Shown here in pieces: positions 36,073-48,844 of a stretch of DNA of 64,000 nucleotides (position 1 is its first letter; the number at the start of each line of letters is the position of its first letter). Position numbers and translations under genes: made by a program. The notes under the pieces were generated by a model. The model was not told where the DNA came from. It did not search any database and saw only the letters and a program-made list of their open reading frames with translations. Where the stretch lies: assembly GCA_030765065.1 (NCBI GenBank), contig CM060978.1:111519692-111583691 (forward strand), in the 5' to 3' direction. This stretch comes from Deroplatys truncata. Lineage: Eukaryota > Arthropoda > Insecta > Mantodea > Mantidae.

Positions 36073-38809
36073 ATCTGAACTCCGAAACGTATACTTCAGG
36101 GGCGATCCGATAACACGAACGTGGGACCGTATTTCGATAAATTAATTTATTATTGCGAGTTCACAAATTAAATGTTACCTAACGTTAGGTTAAAAATCTT
36201 CTGAATAAAACTATGTGCAGTTGAAGCTCGTTATTGTATTATTTCTTTTCCATAAATTCCTTAATCATTTTTCGTTCATCATCCTGTCAATTAAGATATT
36301 CAAATAATAATTTACCTTATTCTAAATATTGTTATAAGGACGTAATAGCATCTTTAACTTGAAATTAACACTCCTACAATATGGCTTATTAATTGAGTTG
36401 CTGAGAGGTAGCGCTGTCTATTTTTGTGTGACTTATTCACATCCCCTGCTTGGCCAAGTGTAAATCACAGGTCTGCCGCTAGTTGCGCAGTTCGGATACT
36501 GGTGGTAAGGGCAGTTTTAGGCAAGTTGCGCAGTCAGCTGTGCTTAAATACCTGATCAGGTAAAAGTTGAATTTGAATGAGCTGGTACACAAGTTGTTCG
36601 TTTTATTACAAGTTTAATTAACTGGTGAGAACATATGCCTGAACACATACGCTGAAACAAATAAGAAAGGGCAGATAAATTAAACCCATATTAAAGCTAC
36701 TACATTATTTATGACTGTTTAGTTTGGAGGAGAATATACTAATAAACCTGAACAAAGCTACCCAACTCTGTTCACCTGCCCTCTTCTACCTCTTTCACTC
36801 ATTATTAATGTTTTCTGTTATTGATCTAAATCTGGTGCATCATTGATTCACCGTTTCTCATTTGGTGCAGTTGTACACAGAGAGGCAATACGTTCACTTT
36901 CACTTACTTTGCCAAACCACCCGTATTTTTATTGCGTGGTGGATGTCTGTCCAGAGTATTTATTTGCTTTAATTATTAAAGTACACACAGTGAACCAGAA
37001 ATTTCTGCCTAACACAGATCCTTCACTAAAACTCGTTTTCCTCCATTATTCCCCCTTTTCTACTATTTTTTCTTCTCTGTACAAGAGCGATTTATCTTCA
37101 TATTGTCTGCCATCTGCAACGTTTTCGCCTTGAACATTTTTAGAGAGCACCATTCATTTCAGTGCATCGTCATCAAGAAATTTCTACTCATCGAATTTTC
37201 CAGCTAGTTTTTCTTCTTCCTGAACGTTTTCTGCATTGTTCTTCCTTCACTTATTCTTTCTAAAGAGCTTCATTACTTATTTTGTCTGCATTACACAATC
37301 TCTTACATTTCCACGCTTCAATGGTTTTATTTGCATTTCTTCACTTCGTCGCAACCTTCAAACTTCAGCATTACAGAATCCCACATCCTAGACAAACCCC
37401 TTTGGTAATCTCATTCTTTGTTTTTCTGTTAAAAGCTTCTTTTGTCAAGGTTAACCTCTGTTTGACTTCTTGTCACTAGTAGTTTTTCTCAAAAAAAGTA
37501 AACGTAGTAGCTTTTAATTGCTTTCCAAATCTTGAAGATGCCAGGAATCTCCAGCATGGAGTTGAGAAGAATGGATTTGGCTAATTAAGCTCTCCGTACT
37601 GCAGCAAAATCGACTCCAGAGCTCCCGAATCAATTCCATCGGTGTTTTTGACCAGGTCCAAGAGGATCGGCATCCCTAGGAAACACGTAACTACATTCTA
37701 GCCATCTATCACTATCACCGGAGAGTTTCTTGTAACATAGCTGTTGAGACGCACCGGTACGTTATCAAGAAGTCCTCACTGTCAGCATGTGATGTTAAAA
37801 GCTAAGAAAGCTTGTAAGTAGTCGAACGTCATGTTCATGCGTCACAAAAAGGGTGTTCGTATACAACTTTCATTTAGTCAATCAAGAGTAGCAATGCGGA
37901 AACTGAGTTCGCGTGCGTAGCCGCCGCCATTTCTGACCTTTCAGCTCTACTCTAAATATGGCGTGGGGTGTTCACGCCCGCAGCATTCTAATACTCTACA
38001 AATAAACTTCCATACTTTTTAAGCTTTCCTGCTTTGCTTCGGGTTATAATTCACGCAGTAGGTCTTTTATTTCTGCTGTCATTTTTTAATTTATTTATTT
38101 AAGGTCGCTTGAACAATTTAGTCTTATCGCGACCATACAAAATTAACAGTGTACCATATCGCTAGTATATAATTACACTAAGTTATGGAAAGGAAGAGTT
38201 AAAATTGTGTTGACATAATTAAAAATTTTTGTGCAGATTTGTGAGATTCATATAAAGAATGATACTCTGCTTTTGTTGTTGTTCATGCTACTGGGCATTC
38301 GCACACATTTGATATACGAGGAAACAATACTCAATATCTACATATATATTAAACTTTTAATTTTTCCTCCATAGCAGCGATGTCAAGGCGTCAGTATTTG
38401 ACCTTCATTTGTGGGCTGTCAGTGCGGTGTACTGCACAAATAAACAAACATGTGGTATACAAACTTATGAACAAAATGTGGAATAAAGTACAGCATTATA
38501 TATTGAAACTTTCTGTCGGTCATTACTTAAACATTTATCAGTAATAATAAATGAGGAACTCAGGATATGTGACGAGTTAATAATGGAAAACGCAGATACT
38601 TTTAGAGAGTTCCAGTGATGCTAGAAGTAGCATTTTATTCAGAAAACGGGAATTTAAACTTCATTTCAAACCTTATTCTTCATTTCTGCAAGCTTCATTT
38701 CAAACCTTATGAACTAAGTTTAGTAAAATAAAGGAAAGATAAATACGTTTCAGTTGCACAGTTACAAATATCTTCTATATTAAGTACGCACAGATGTGAT
38801 ATTCAACTA
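36073..38809. other. Unassigned sequence
   Basis: No supported gene. The 96-codon frame at 36843-37133 is low-complexity Ser/Leu/Phe from pyrimidine-rich DNA. At 37900-37985 a CpG-bearing patch 'gtagccgccgccatttctga' is followed by 'aatatggcgtggggtg'. The motif GTTGCGCAG occurs twice (near 36483 and 36529). Confidence 0.35.
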
Positions 38810-39437
38810 TACAGCGTGTTAATAAAGTTTCAATGGATTTTTGAGAAAAACGGATTTTAGATTCGAAACAATACACTGAATAGAATTCTTAACACATCAC
38901 AATTATCTTTCATTCACATTCCTAATGATCATCGCATTTCAGTTTCACACACAACTCCCAGCAACGCATCGATCTCTCCTAGCATTGCAGGTGTGCTATT
39001 GAGTAACGTACGCAGATACTAGCGGACAGTGCTAGTATATTCGTCGCAGAGTCCACAATGACACAACTTGTATCTCGATATGCAGGAAATGTTCCTCCAG
39101 CGACTGGAAACTCTGCTTTTTCAAAGAAATGGGAGTTCCGCCACATTTCACACAATTATTCGCGGCTATAGGGACGCTGAATTGGATTGCTTGTGAATCA
39201 TAACACACTTGGGCTCCAACTTCCCCTGATCTCACACCCTTAAAATGTTTACCTGCGATACATTAACTGACAGGTATACTATCAATTTTCAACATCACAG
39301 CTGCAAAGCTAGGAAAGATGTTCCATGCATGGAAAGTGGTAATTTAGAAGATGGCAGAGAGCGAATGACGACGATATTGGTTTATATCTATGTTTTTCTA
39401 AAAATATGTATCGAAACTTTATAAGCACTATCTTGAC
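38810..39437 (+). mobile_element. Short degenerate Tc1-like (DDE_3) transposon
   Basis: The left end TACAGCGTGTTAATAAAGTTTC and the right end, read on the minus strand as AGTGCTTATAAAGTTTCG, are inverted copies, with further matching through 'attttt.agaaaaac'. Within, plus-strand translation from 39129 gives MGVPPHFTQLFAAIGTLNW, a stop, and then TSPDLTPL. These are the second catalytic block (normally QDGAPPHF; the Asp is replaced by Met) and the third (SPDLTPL). About 0.63 kb, internally deleted and dead. Confidence 0.65.
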
Positions 39438-41543
39438 ACTGATATGAGCTAATCGTCTTCAATTACTCGCGTACACTACAGTTAGTCCTACTGAAATTAG
39501 CTTTAGGAAATGCCGTTTTCTTTACCAAAGCTCATCATCCAAGTCATGAAAAACTGAGACATATTCTATACCTTATATTCTGACTTCACTTGTTGCTGTA
39601 AAGTTGATCATTGTTGATTGTAAGTTTATTACAGAGAAAGTCAGAAATGAAACATGCTATCTTTAAAAGCAACTATTGTAAACGTCCCGTTCTTCATATT
39701 CTCCGATATTTACTCAACGGACTTAATATATTCATTACGGCAAGAAAGTAGATAAATACACATAAGCTGTAATTAACAAAATTAGGGGAATTATTTAAAA
39801 TGTAGTTGACGAGTGATTTTTGACAAAAAATAGTTTAGAGATGACATTTGGGCCTAAATTACAAATTAATTTTTCATGGTTTGATACCTTATACTTGACA
39901 TTATTTAATAGATAAAATTCAAATAAATTAGCTATAAAATAGAACCAATGTATTGTTTTTAGGTCTCCATTAGAATAAAAGTATTCCTGAGTTTTGAAAG
40001 AAAAGTTTTGTTATTGTATAATTTTTATAGAAAAGAATTCGAGTACCTTTAAATGAAACTGAGAAGCGCTTCAAAATCGTTTAAGTAATTACAAATAATT
40101 TTAAGGTATTTGTATTAGGGTGACCTAGATACATGCCGAGTAGTTAGGGATTTTATTTTCCGAGAAGATAATAAACAAATGCAGATTAGTTGTTATTCTG
40201 CCATATCTTCAATAAGATTTTCCCTAATCTACGAAAATGTATTTGTTTCTGTTGAAACAGGTGTTGAGTAACTAAAATATTATTATTGTTAATCTTCAAT
40301 TGTCTTTGTATCACTTCCTAAGAGAATAACATATCCTTTCCGCTCGTGTTCACTAACTTTTGAGTGATATATATTGCCCTTTCGAAATCTGAGCGAAATC
40401 TGCGACCTGTAGCTGTTACTTCCCCTTTATCAACTTTGGATTCAGCTTCTCAAAAACCATAAATTTAGCACCAATTATAAGCAATAACAGTTTATGGTCC
40501 TTAATTTTGCAGGTCTCTATAATTATTAGAGTTTATGACATCGAGAGAACTGGGAGGCGATTTCATCGCGTATAAGCTAAGCTACTTTAGCTGGAATATT
40601 TATATCTTTGGGAACAGTTAGCTAAAAGAACTATGCCACTTCAGAGAAACACAGAAGTGTGGAACCATTCTCAAAGCAACAACGTTTTCCTTCCAAACGA
40701 GGCAGGCGCCTTGCGACAAATGGAGGTAACGGTGAAGTGCCACAACAGGTGAAAGCAAGAGTCCACTTTCTACCGAGGGAACTCCAGGAAATATCTGTTA
40801 TTAAAGCAACCAGACGTAATTGCCTCGAGACAAATCACTTGTCTCTGTGCGGCCAGCGCCATTCACTTACTGTACAAATAAAGAAATAATCTCCGAATGC
40901 CCTCTAGCATGTTGCAAGGTGCTTGCACACCAGGAATTCATCATCATCCTTTCCAACCAGAAGAACCACTCTTGATTCTGACCACATTGGCGGAACTCCA
41001 AACCAAGTTAACAGCGCCACACAACACCGAGACGACAGACAAACATTATTTCCTATTATCAGTTAAAATGTTCACTTAAGGTAACAAATCAAATCCATTT
41101 TTTCTTTCTTTCAAGGGAAGCAGATGTTGAAGATTCATAAAAATAAGAAAGGAAAGGAAAATCAGATAGTTTCGGTAAACATCATAAGATTTCCGGATAT
41201 AAAATTTAAAATTTAATGTGCAACAGTCACAGGCTTTCTCTCGCAGTGATCCTACGGACTACTCAAATAGAACTTGTCTAATTGCTGTTATTTGTATACA
41301 TATTGGTAAAAGATCGTTTCAATTTAAGTACAGTTACTTTAGTGACACACGCGTCTATCTTTTTTAAAATATTAATTTATGAGTACTGCTCCAGAAAATT
41401 GTTTTCTGGTGTGGAAGTGCTTGAAAGTATTTGCTTGCATCCCCAGAATTCTTTCCCTCAAATATGACATTTGGAGCGTATCTTTACGTTTTATAGTTAT
41501 GGTGTTCAAAGACAGATGTTGAGATGAACTATTTTCGCAACAA

Positions 41544-41580
<37 letters not shown>

Positions 41581-42570
41581 TCAGACAGCATCATGTGGCG
41601 AGCAGAAGAGTGAATCCTAGCACCGAGCACTTTGTATGCGGTTGTGCTTTTCACAGGATTAACTTCAACCCAAAGGATAGCTCTGAATAATCGATTACAA
41701 AACTTATTATTTGCATACATTTGAAATATTTTTAAAAAACTAAAGTAAAGTTTCTCTGCACTATCCTTTTATTTTACATTACGGATCCAAATTAAACGAC
41801 TTCATGACCTTCGACAAATGGTTATATGCAGCTGTCAAAACAACATTATTCATTAAAAATTCCCATATAAAATGCATGAGCTGTAATAACTGCTCAAAAT
41901 AATATTACAGTTATGTATCCATAAACAGGCGTGCGAATTAAAATGGCACCGAAGAAAACATTTTTATCCTCTAAGCATCCCTTTCCTTTGGAACATAACT
42001 TAAAATATAACTGGTTTTAACGCTAAGGTCTATCTGTTTATAATTATTACACTTCGTCACCACAGGGATTAAGAAAACAAACGAATAGAACTGGAGGAAA
42101 GAGACAAAGAAACTGATAACGAGTTGCGTTACCTGAATTATTAAAGCCGTGCGATGATGCGACAATTATGAAGCAGTATGCTTTACCTGCTTCTGATGTT
42201 ATCTCGTCACCCATTCTGTTGTCTCGTGCTCCAGCTGCTGCAGTGGTAGAGCTATGAGTACTTTCTCAGTGTATGCATGCCTGTAATATGAAGGATAACT
42301 GATTTTCAACAGTTAAATTTAATGCGATCTAGTACTTGAGCTGTTGAAGCGAGTTGCCGACCGTTTGAAGATAAAGAAATGAAACATCATAAATCGTAGC
42401 ACTCGAAACTATTGCAATTGAATTACTATACCTGCCATCTTCTGCACTAACAATTTTACGGTTTGAAATAACTGTTTCCGCAATAAAATAAAATTAGAAG
42501 CAATAAAGGAATAAATGCTTTGAACAGTAAGCTTTAGCTGTTCTAAAAGAAGCAATAAAATTAATTGCCG
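39438..42570. other. Unassigned sequence with one ATT microsatellite
   Basis: An (ATT)n tract lies at 41541-41580. A GC-richer stretch at 40640-41080 carries two adjacent open frames (40659-40889 and 40897-41079) ending near 'caaataaagaaataatc'. They show no recognisable domain. The sequence at 41470-41515 ('tttatagttatggtgttcaa', 'agacag') vaguely recalls the R1 middle. Otherwise nothing seen. Confidence 0.35.
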
Positions 42571-42580
42571 ATACTTACCG
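42571..42580 (-). promoter_or_regulatory. Consensus 5' splice-donor-like site
   Basis: The minus strand reads GATTTTGCCG|GTAAGTATCGG, a near-perfect donor, directly after a CpG-bearing stretch (CGCGCGTGTG, GCGGCCACCGCGAAGG). This could be the end of a non-coding first exon on the minus strand. There is no coding support. Confidence 0.25.
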
Positions 42581-43975
42581 GCAAAATCCTTCGCGGTGGC
42601 CGCTAAATCTTACACACGCGCGTCACTCAGCACTTAAAATATCACACCGTAATTACCAGATTAAGTGACTAATACTCAGGAAAGATGTCACGAATGTGCG
42701 CAAGAAGGAATGTCTCCCCGATTAGATTGTACGCCCTTGTGTTACCTAAGCACCGCCTACATTAGAATTACCTCTACTACCATTTCTCCTAATGCTGGCC
42801 AATTTTAAAAATCCTATGTGTGCATCTGTTACCTTCTTACTACGGAGACCCGGCTAAACTCTCAGAAATACTTTTACTTCTCTTTTTCAAAATTTCTGCC
42901 TACGTGACTGTTCAAACTTACTGAATTTATAATCCAACTGAATTCTAAGAACTTTGATACAAACGCGTTTGTTACTTCTCCTGTCGCTTATGACTTCTTA
43001 ACATGACTCGCTAATTACCTTTTTCTTGGAAAAAATTTTCAACTCAAGCTTATTACATTACACATTCTTTTAATATACGGAAATTATTTACTGCAATTAT
43101 TTCTTTGTGTTACTATCATTTCTTTACTTAATTATTTACATATTTCTGTCAATAATTACGGTATCAAAACACACAAGAGCCAACTCCCTTGGGTAGATTC
43201 ACATTATTTTTGAAACTGCAATATAAGTGAATATATTACAGGTATTTATATCAAGTATTAGTATAGAAGTATTAAACAGGTTAATATTGCAATTAAAAAA
43301 GTCTTAAAGATTGCGAGCTATTTCTGAAATATTATTATTACAAGAGACTTGAGCAAAGGGTGCTCAATAGCATATTAATTATGAGATATTTAATTGAAAG
43401 ACGTCACGAATTTAGACTTACATAGCGTTCATAGATTACGAGAAAGTTTCGAAAAATAAATACATCGAACATGTTACAACAATTTTAGAACAGGTATCTC
43501 AGTTCCAAAGTCTAAGATGTTGAAATTAGTTTTAAATTTGGTAAGGGCATAGAGATGAAAGTTAATAAATTGCAAGCTATTTGTGGAAATTAAAACTTTG
43601 CTGAAAAAATATAGAAAATAAATACAAAGTGGTGACTATGCTCACATTTGTATGTGACTCCGATGAACCATAATAGGTTCATCATTTCCAAAATGATAGG
43701 ATAGATATCATGAAATATTAAGCCACGCAAAAAATGCCTTGATATTAGACATTGGAACAGGCGAAACGAGAAGAAGAGAAGAGTTAATGTTACACACTTT
43801 TAATGGACTATTACTTTCAATAATAGAAAGAATAAGGATATAAACATATATGCATTTCTGGAATTTCCATTCAACGTTCAAAATTTACACTCACAAAAAT
43901 CTAGCACATCTGGATTGCTTTAGATGAAACCTGCAATGTTAGCGCAATAACTAACAGTAAAACAGTAATTAGTGT
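42581..43975. other. Unassigned sequence
   Basis: Apart from the possible exon next to the splice-donor-like site, no feature is recognised. Confidence 0.4.
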
Positions 43976-44804
43976 TTTTACTTTCTCTATTATTTACTTA
44001 CAGCAAGTAGAAAAGTATTATATTCCACCCAACAATTTTATAAATATTTCACTGAAAATATATATTTTGAATCCCCTCAATTCAAAAAGAGAAAGCATTC
44101 TTGGAGTGGACTGTGTGTATGTATAGTGTGATGTATAGCTGAAAAACTTGATCTCGGATAAATTCCAAAAATTGACATTTAAATTCAGTGTCTTCCAGGG
44201 ATGTGACCAGAGGATTTTCAAGAAAATCCCCCCCACCACAGACTGCACTTTAAATCGAAAATTTTAAGTTATTTCGGATTTTATAAACAAGGCTCTAGTG
44301 ATTTTGATTAAAATACCATATGTTTAAGATATTTGCATGCAAATGAAATGTGTATCTTATATTTTTTGCGAATAGCCCGTGAAGTCCTTATCATCCAAAA
44401 TTGATTTTGTATACTTGTAAACCTTAAAAAATAGACAACTTACTGCACAAAAGTGTAGATCTCGTTAATGCACACTTGAATTTGGATGTATTTTGTTTAC
44501 AAAATTGGGACGACACCTTTTGACATTTTGTTCAAAAACTCAAATCAGGATTTCCTTAGCACTGTCACTAAACATTTCCGATATATCCTTTATTACTGGT
44601 TTGAATTGTCTACTTATACAGTATTCAACTGCGAAATCTCTATTGCTATTTTTTTCCGTGGTTATTCAGAGAGAACGGATCGACCACCTTAGTCTACTGT
44701 TTTCCCTCGTACCTTTAATGAAATGTCTAACAAAACCATTTCGAAAATGCTTTGTAAGAATAGTTTGCAGAACGAGAGTGGAGAAGGTCATGTGAGTGTA
44801 ACTC
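43976..44804 (-). mobile_element. R1 repeat copy 11, full length
   Basis: Begins TTTTTACTTTCTCTATTA (R1 3' end in reverse) and ends GGAGAAGGTCATGTGAGTGTAACTC (5' end in reverse), about 829 bp. Landmarks in between include 'attatattccacccaacaat', 'gattttcaagaaaatccccc', 'gattaaaataccatatgttt' and 'aacatttccgatatatcc'. The microsatellite site holds only 'tgtgtgtatgtatagtgtg'. Confirms both R1 ends. Confidence 0.85.
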
Positions 44805-46377
44805 AAGGGTTTTTTGCTATGCAGATAATGTTTGAATCAACACATGATTAGAAAAAACACTGAGAAACAGAGGTTAGTCAGAACGTAGGAAAGAAAAGAA
44901 AAGAAAAAAAAGAAGGAAGTTCACTTGTTTGTCATTTTTTAAATATTTGCCATTTAAAATAAGTATAACAACACATTATGATACAAGTGTTAAAAGTAGA
45001 GTTTTATTTTGAGAATAGGAATGTTTGCGAACGACCTTTGTTTCGCAACCCTACGACCAAAATAAAACCACTTTTAACACAGCGCTCGAATTTGTAAAAT
45101 ATCAGTAAAGTAACAATGTATTGATTCCTGAAACTAAGAGAAACCAAGTTTAGAACGAAATCAACTCGGGTATATAGCCAGATTCTTGAAACAAGAGAAA
45201 TGACGTTAAAAACGTGATCAACTCTCTTGTGCAGCGAAATGTCAGATGTTTTCATGTTTTGTTGATTCGCTAGCAGTCATTTTCAGTGAAATTATTTTGA
45301 ATGTGTTTTGCATTAAACCAGTCAATGAAGCGAATGCTATAACGTATATTTTCTGCATTTTTTTAGAGTTTTTTCTAGTGTTAGTCTTTCTGCTGCTTCT
45401 GTAATTTCACTTGGCTCTTCCATTTCAATTTCTTCTGAATTCATAATTGCCGCCATTTAATCTTTATGTACGTTATAATAGATAAAAGAATAACGTCTCA
45501 CATCAAACAAAGCACAAGGCTACCAATATAAGGTGTAGAGTAACTCCACAACGAATTACGATAAATTGAAGTATGGCGATTTGTATTGTGAACAGATAAT
45601 GCGACCATGAGAAATTAATCATGTAAAAAGATATAATGAAAATTAAAACCTAATCATACTATGTCGAATTGCAAATACAAAGGCTGATTGCTATGTGATT
45701 GGACTTGAAACCAAAGTTGCTCACAATGGAATGGCATAAACATTTTATTGCACTAGCACGATAATGTAAAGCTTTTAGTTCCTGTGCACTATGTTAAAAG
45801 TTCTACTTTTAAGCCATGCTATCAAAAGTAAATTTATTAGACTGATATGACAGTTACTTAAATTCTACATACTAAAGAACGTAAAGTAGGATTCGGCTTC
45901 TCCTTAGCTGTGAATCACGTCAATAGAGAGGGAGCTCGCCGTGATAGGTAGGCAACCGTTAAAACTAATTTAGTTACCTCTGAACCAGATCACTAATGTG
46001 CGTTTGACACAAAGTTTAACATGTTTATTCAGCATATACCGTGAACTACGTACATAGGAGTATCGCAAATTTATATAAGGTGTTTGACAGAAACAGTAGT
46101 AGTACATTGTCAATTTTTGCAGTGCACCGCCTGGTTCATTGTCGCTGATAATCCAATTTAAAGGTGTTAGCATGTCACCTTTTTAATTTTAGAAAAAAAT
46201 TTATTTCCTTCCCTTTGTAAAGGAGCTACAGCTACTATTTTATTTTGGCTGTATTCATTGAACTTTAATATATTTCATAACAAAATTGTTATATTGCTTA
46301 CGCATTATGTAATTTCTGTTGTTTGTTGCTTCTTTCTGAATTTTACTTTGTTTTTTTTATTTTACGAAACCGAAACA
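44805..46377. other. Unassigned sequence
   Basis: A diverged two-unit repeat of about 58 bp starts at 45123 (GATTCCTGAAACTAAGAGAA) and 45181 (GATTCTTGAAACAAGAGAAA). No gene recognised. Confidence 0.4.
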
Positions 46378-46527
46378 TAATTTTTACTTTCTCTACCACG
46401 TACCTACAAGTAGAGGAGTAGAGGAGTATATACTACTAAAAATTTGATAGAAATTTCACAAACACATATTCTGAGAGGCCGCCTGAATCTATGGAAAAAC
46501 ATTTTTAGAAAAGGTGTGTGCATGTGA

Positions 46528-46574
<47 letters not shown>

Positions 46575-46705
46575 CATTACAACTAAAATACGAAAAGTCG
46601 GAAAGTACCAAGCTTGTTATTTAAAATCAGTACCTTACAAAGATACGTCACGAAGAGATTCAAGTAAATCTCCCAAACTACTTTTATATGGAAACATTTT
46701 TGAAA
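46378..46705 (-). mobile_element. R1 3'-half copy 12
   Basis: Starts TTTTTACTTTCTCTACCACG. It shows 'ttgatagaaatttcacaaac', a GT microsatellite, 'acgtcacgaagagattcaag' and 'ctacttttatatggaaacat'. The 5' half is not recognisable beyond about 46705. Confidence 0.75.
46530..46572. repeat. (TG)n microsatellite inside R1 copy 12
   Basis: Uninterrupted TG tract at the R1 microsatellite position. Confidence 0.96.
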
Positions 46706-47400
46706 ACGTTATTTATGTTTATAAACGTATGTTTTTATGGTTAAAATCTCTTCAGATACCAGATATTCCTTTTAAAAACCGAGGGAAAATAGTAATAACA
46801 GGTTTTATTAAACTTGATTTGCCATTAGAACATTTTCTATTTCATTTATCGGAGAATGTCTTTGTCTGTAACGCACGCAGTGAATGAACAAGTTTCTTAC
46901 CTAGTTAAAGATGTCTTTGCATAAATACAAATACATATTATGCACACAAAAGAGTGGTTGGACAAAATGCCCTAACATGAGCTACTACCATTGCAAGACG
47001 TGGGAGGATTCCACCGTCATGGGAGGATAACTTCTAAGGTGACACGAACCTCATGACCTACCTTACTGTTTATGTAATCGCTTTCTTTGATGGAAGTTTA
47101 AATAATTTGGCTGGCTTTTGTTGAAGCTTAAAAATGAAGCCACAGTTCTATTATTTTCACGAAAAGAATCGAGTAATGGTCTGACCAGTTCAATTTAATG
47201 ATTGTTGTCTGGAATTCATAAAAATACTATACATAGCCACTGGATAAACTAAAAACCATATAATTGTCTCTTCGTTATTGTACTTAATTGTACGTATTGT
47301 CGTTAATTGTACTTTTTACTGTCACTTCACTTTCTTCGTGACGTAGCGACATAACGAAATACGCATGATGTAACGCATCACCCGCTGAGGAGTCGAACAC
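46706..47400. other. Unassigned sequence
   Basis: No recognised gene. If the promoter-like block at 47505-47630 is real, part of its transcribed region would lie here on the minus strand, but no coding frame is visible. Confidence 0.4.
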
Positions 47401-47504
47401 AAGACTTCTTCAACATCTCGCAGAAACAGCTCTCACTGCAGGTCACAACAATCGTCACAAATTCGCTCGGAGAATGACACTTTTCGTCGCACTCCTAACT
47501 CGCT

Positions 47505-47630
47505 CACTGCTGACTCACTCAAGAGAACGCTCGCTTATATAGCCAATGGAATCTTCCACAGAACATTTTAGGACTCTCTGAACACACATTCTGGAGGCGG
47601 CGGGAAGGAAACTTCCAGAAGTTTCTGGTT
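47505..47630 (-). promoter_or_regulatory. Heat-shock-type promoter-like block
   Basis: Seen on the minus strand: four perfect alternating nGAAn pentamers at 47626-47607 (AGAAA CTTCT GGAAG TTTCC), a second HSE-like cluster at 47564-47548 (GTTCT..GGAAG ATTCC), an inverted CCAAT box (ATTGGC) and TATATAAG at 47541-47534. The expected start site would fall near 47505-47510. Trimeric heat-shock factor binds such arrays, and this spacing is typical of insect heat-shock genes. Downstream (47500-47330) resembles an untranslated leader without an ATG-initiated ORF. An LTR promoter is the main alternative: the upstream edge reads TGTTGCAGCGG on the minus strand. Confidence 0.55.
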
Positions 47631-47731
47631 ATCTGACGATAGCGCTTCCGGTGTTTACACTGGCGTCAGCGCAACTTCTATTATCTCCGACTGTCCGGCG
47701 GACCTCCCGATAACCGCTGCAACACAATATA

Positions 47732-48409
47732 CGAGTTACATTCATATGAATTTCTCTTCTACCAACTATTCTTATAAAAACTTATTCCTCTATCTACTTC
47801 TTGCCAATAGAGATAAATGTTTGCATAAATGGTTTCATTATACACTTCGGTTTAGGTATATGAAGAATACAGTAGGCTAAAAATATAGTCACATTTTTCA
47901 ACACCGGCAAATATGACGACTTTGAAATTCCTGTCTTTGCATGATCAGGAGAAAGTACGAATAGAAAGTTAGTATTGAAAAAGATGATAGTAGTAGTATT
48001 AGAAAATTGAAACCAATAACGAGGAGTATTTCGGAAATGGTTAATACCAAAAAGAATTTGACATAAATTGTAGATATGCTTTTATGTGATCTAAATTTGT
48101 TGTGTACCTAGTAGGATACAGTCTCCATCTTACGCTTTACCAGTCATACAAATGCATTTAGAATGAAGAGGTTCTCGCAGGTTATTCGCAGAAAATTTAA
48201 AATATGCATTTTGTTTCCCCTACAAATACCTTAAACGTAGAATATTTTAATAAAAATCGTTAGAAAATAATAATAGGAAAATTTTCATGTAAAGGTAGCT
48301 AGGGATGGTGAGATTTTGTTGAAATTCTTCGTGTCGCATCCTTGGAAGATTCTAAAGTTAAATAACAAGTTTGGTATCTTTCCGACATCTGTTTTTAAGT
48401 TATGCTGTT

Positions 48410-48466
<57 letters not shown>

Positions 48467-48585
48467 TTTCTAAAACAATGGTTTTATCCAAAACCTCAAT
48501 TTCCGGTGTAATGTCTATATAGACATACTGGATGGAATGCAGTACTTCCATACTTATCATAGGTAAGTAGGAGAGAAAATAAAAG
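47732..48585 (+). mobile_element. R1 repeat copy 13, full length
   Basis: The 5' end is GAGTTACATTCATATGAA followed by TTTCTCTTCTAC. It shows 'aacgaggagtatttcggaaa', 'cttacgctttaccagtcat', 'cttcgtgtcgcatccttgga', an AC tract at 48411-48463 and the 3' end 'aagtaggagagaaaataaaa'. About 854 bp. Confidence 0.85.
48411..48463. repeat. (AC)n microsatellite inside R1 copy 13
   Basis: Uninterrupted AC tract following 'gttatgctgttccc', at the standard R1 position. Confidence 0.96.
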
Positions 48586-48844
48586 ACCGAATGCAATAGA
48601 GCAGGGCGCCGAAATAGAGATGGACAAAATGGTCGTTTTTCGACTGTTCCAGTTAAAAAAAACTAGATTTAACTGGCTGTTCCAAAATATGTCCACGAGT
48701 ATTTACTGTTTACGAATAAACGTAACAGCAAGACGTTCTTGGTCCATTGTTACTTGTTTGACAAGAATAGGCGAACGAAAGCAGCGAGAAGAAAAATAGC
48801 GAAGGAATGAACGGGACACTGTCACTGTAATCGTAAATAAATGG

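Noticed and set aside
36843-37133. 96-codon Ser/Phe/Leu-rich frame.
   Set aside because: Pyrimidine-rich low-complexity DNA, with no domain, splice or promoter support.
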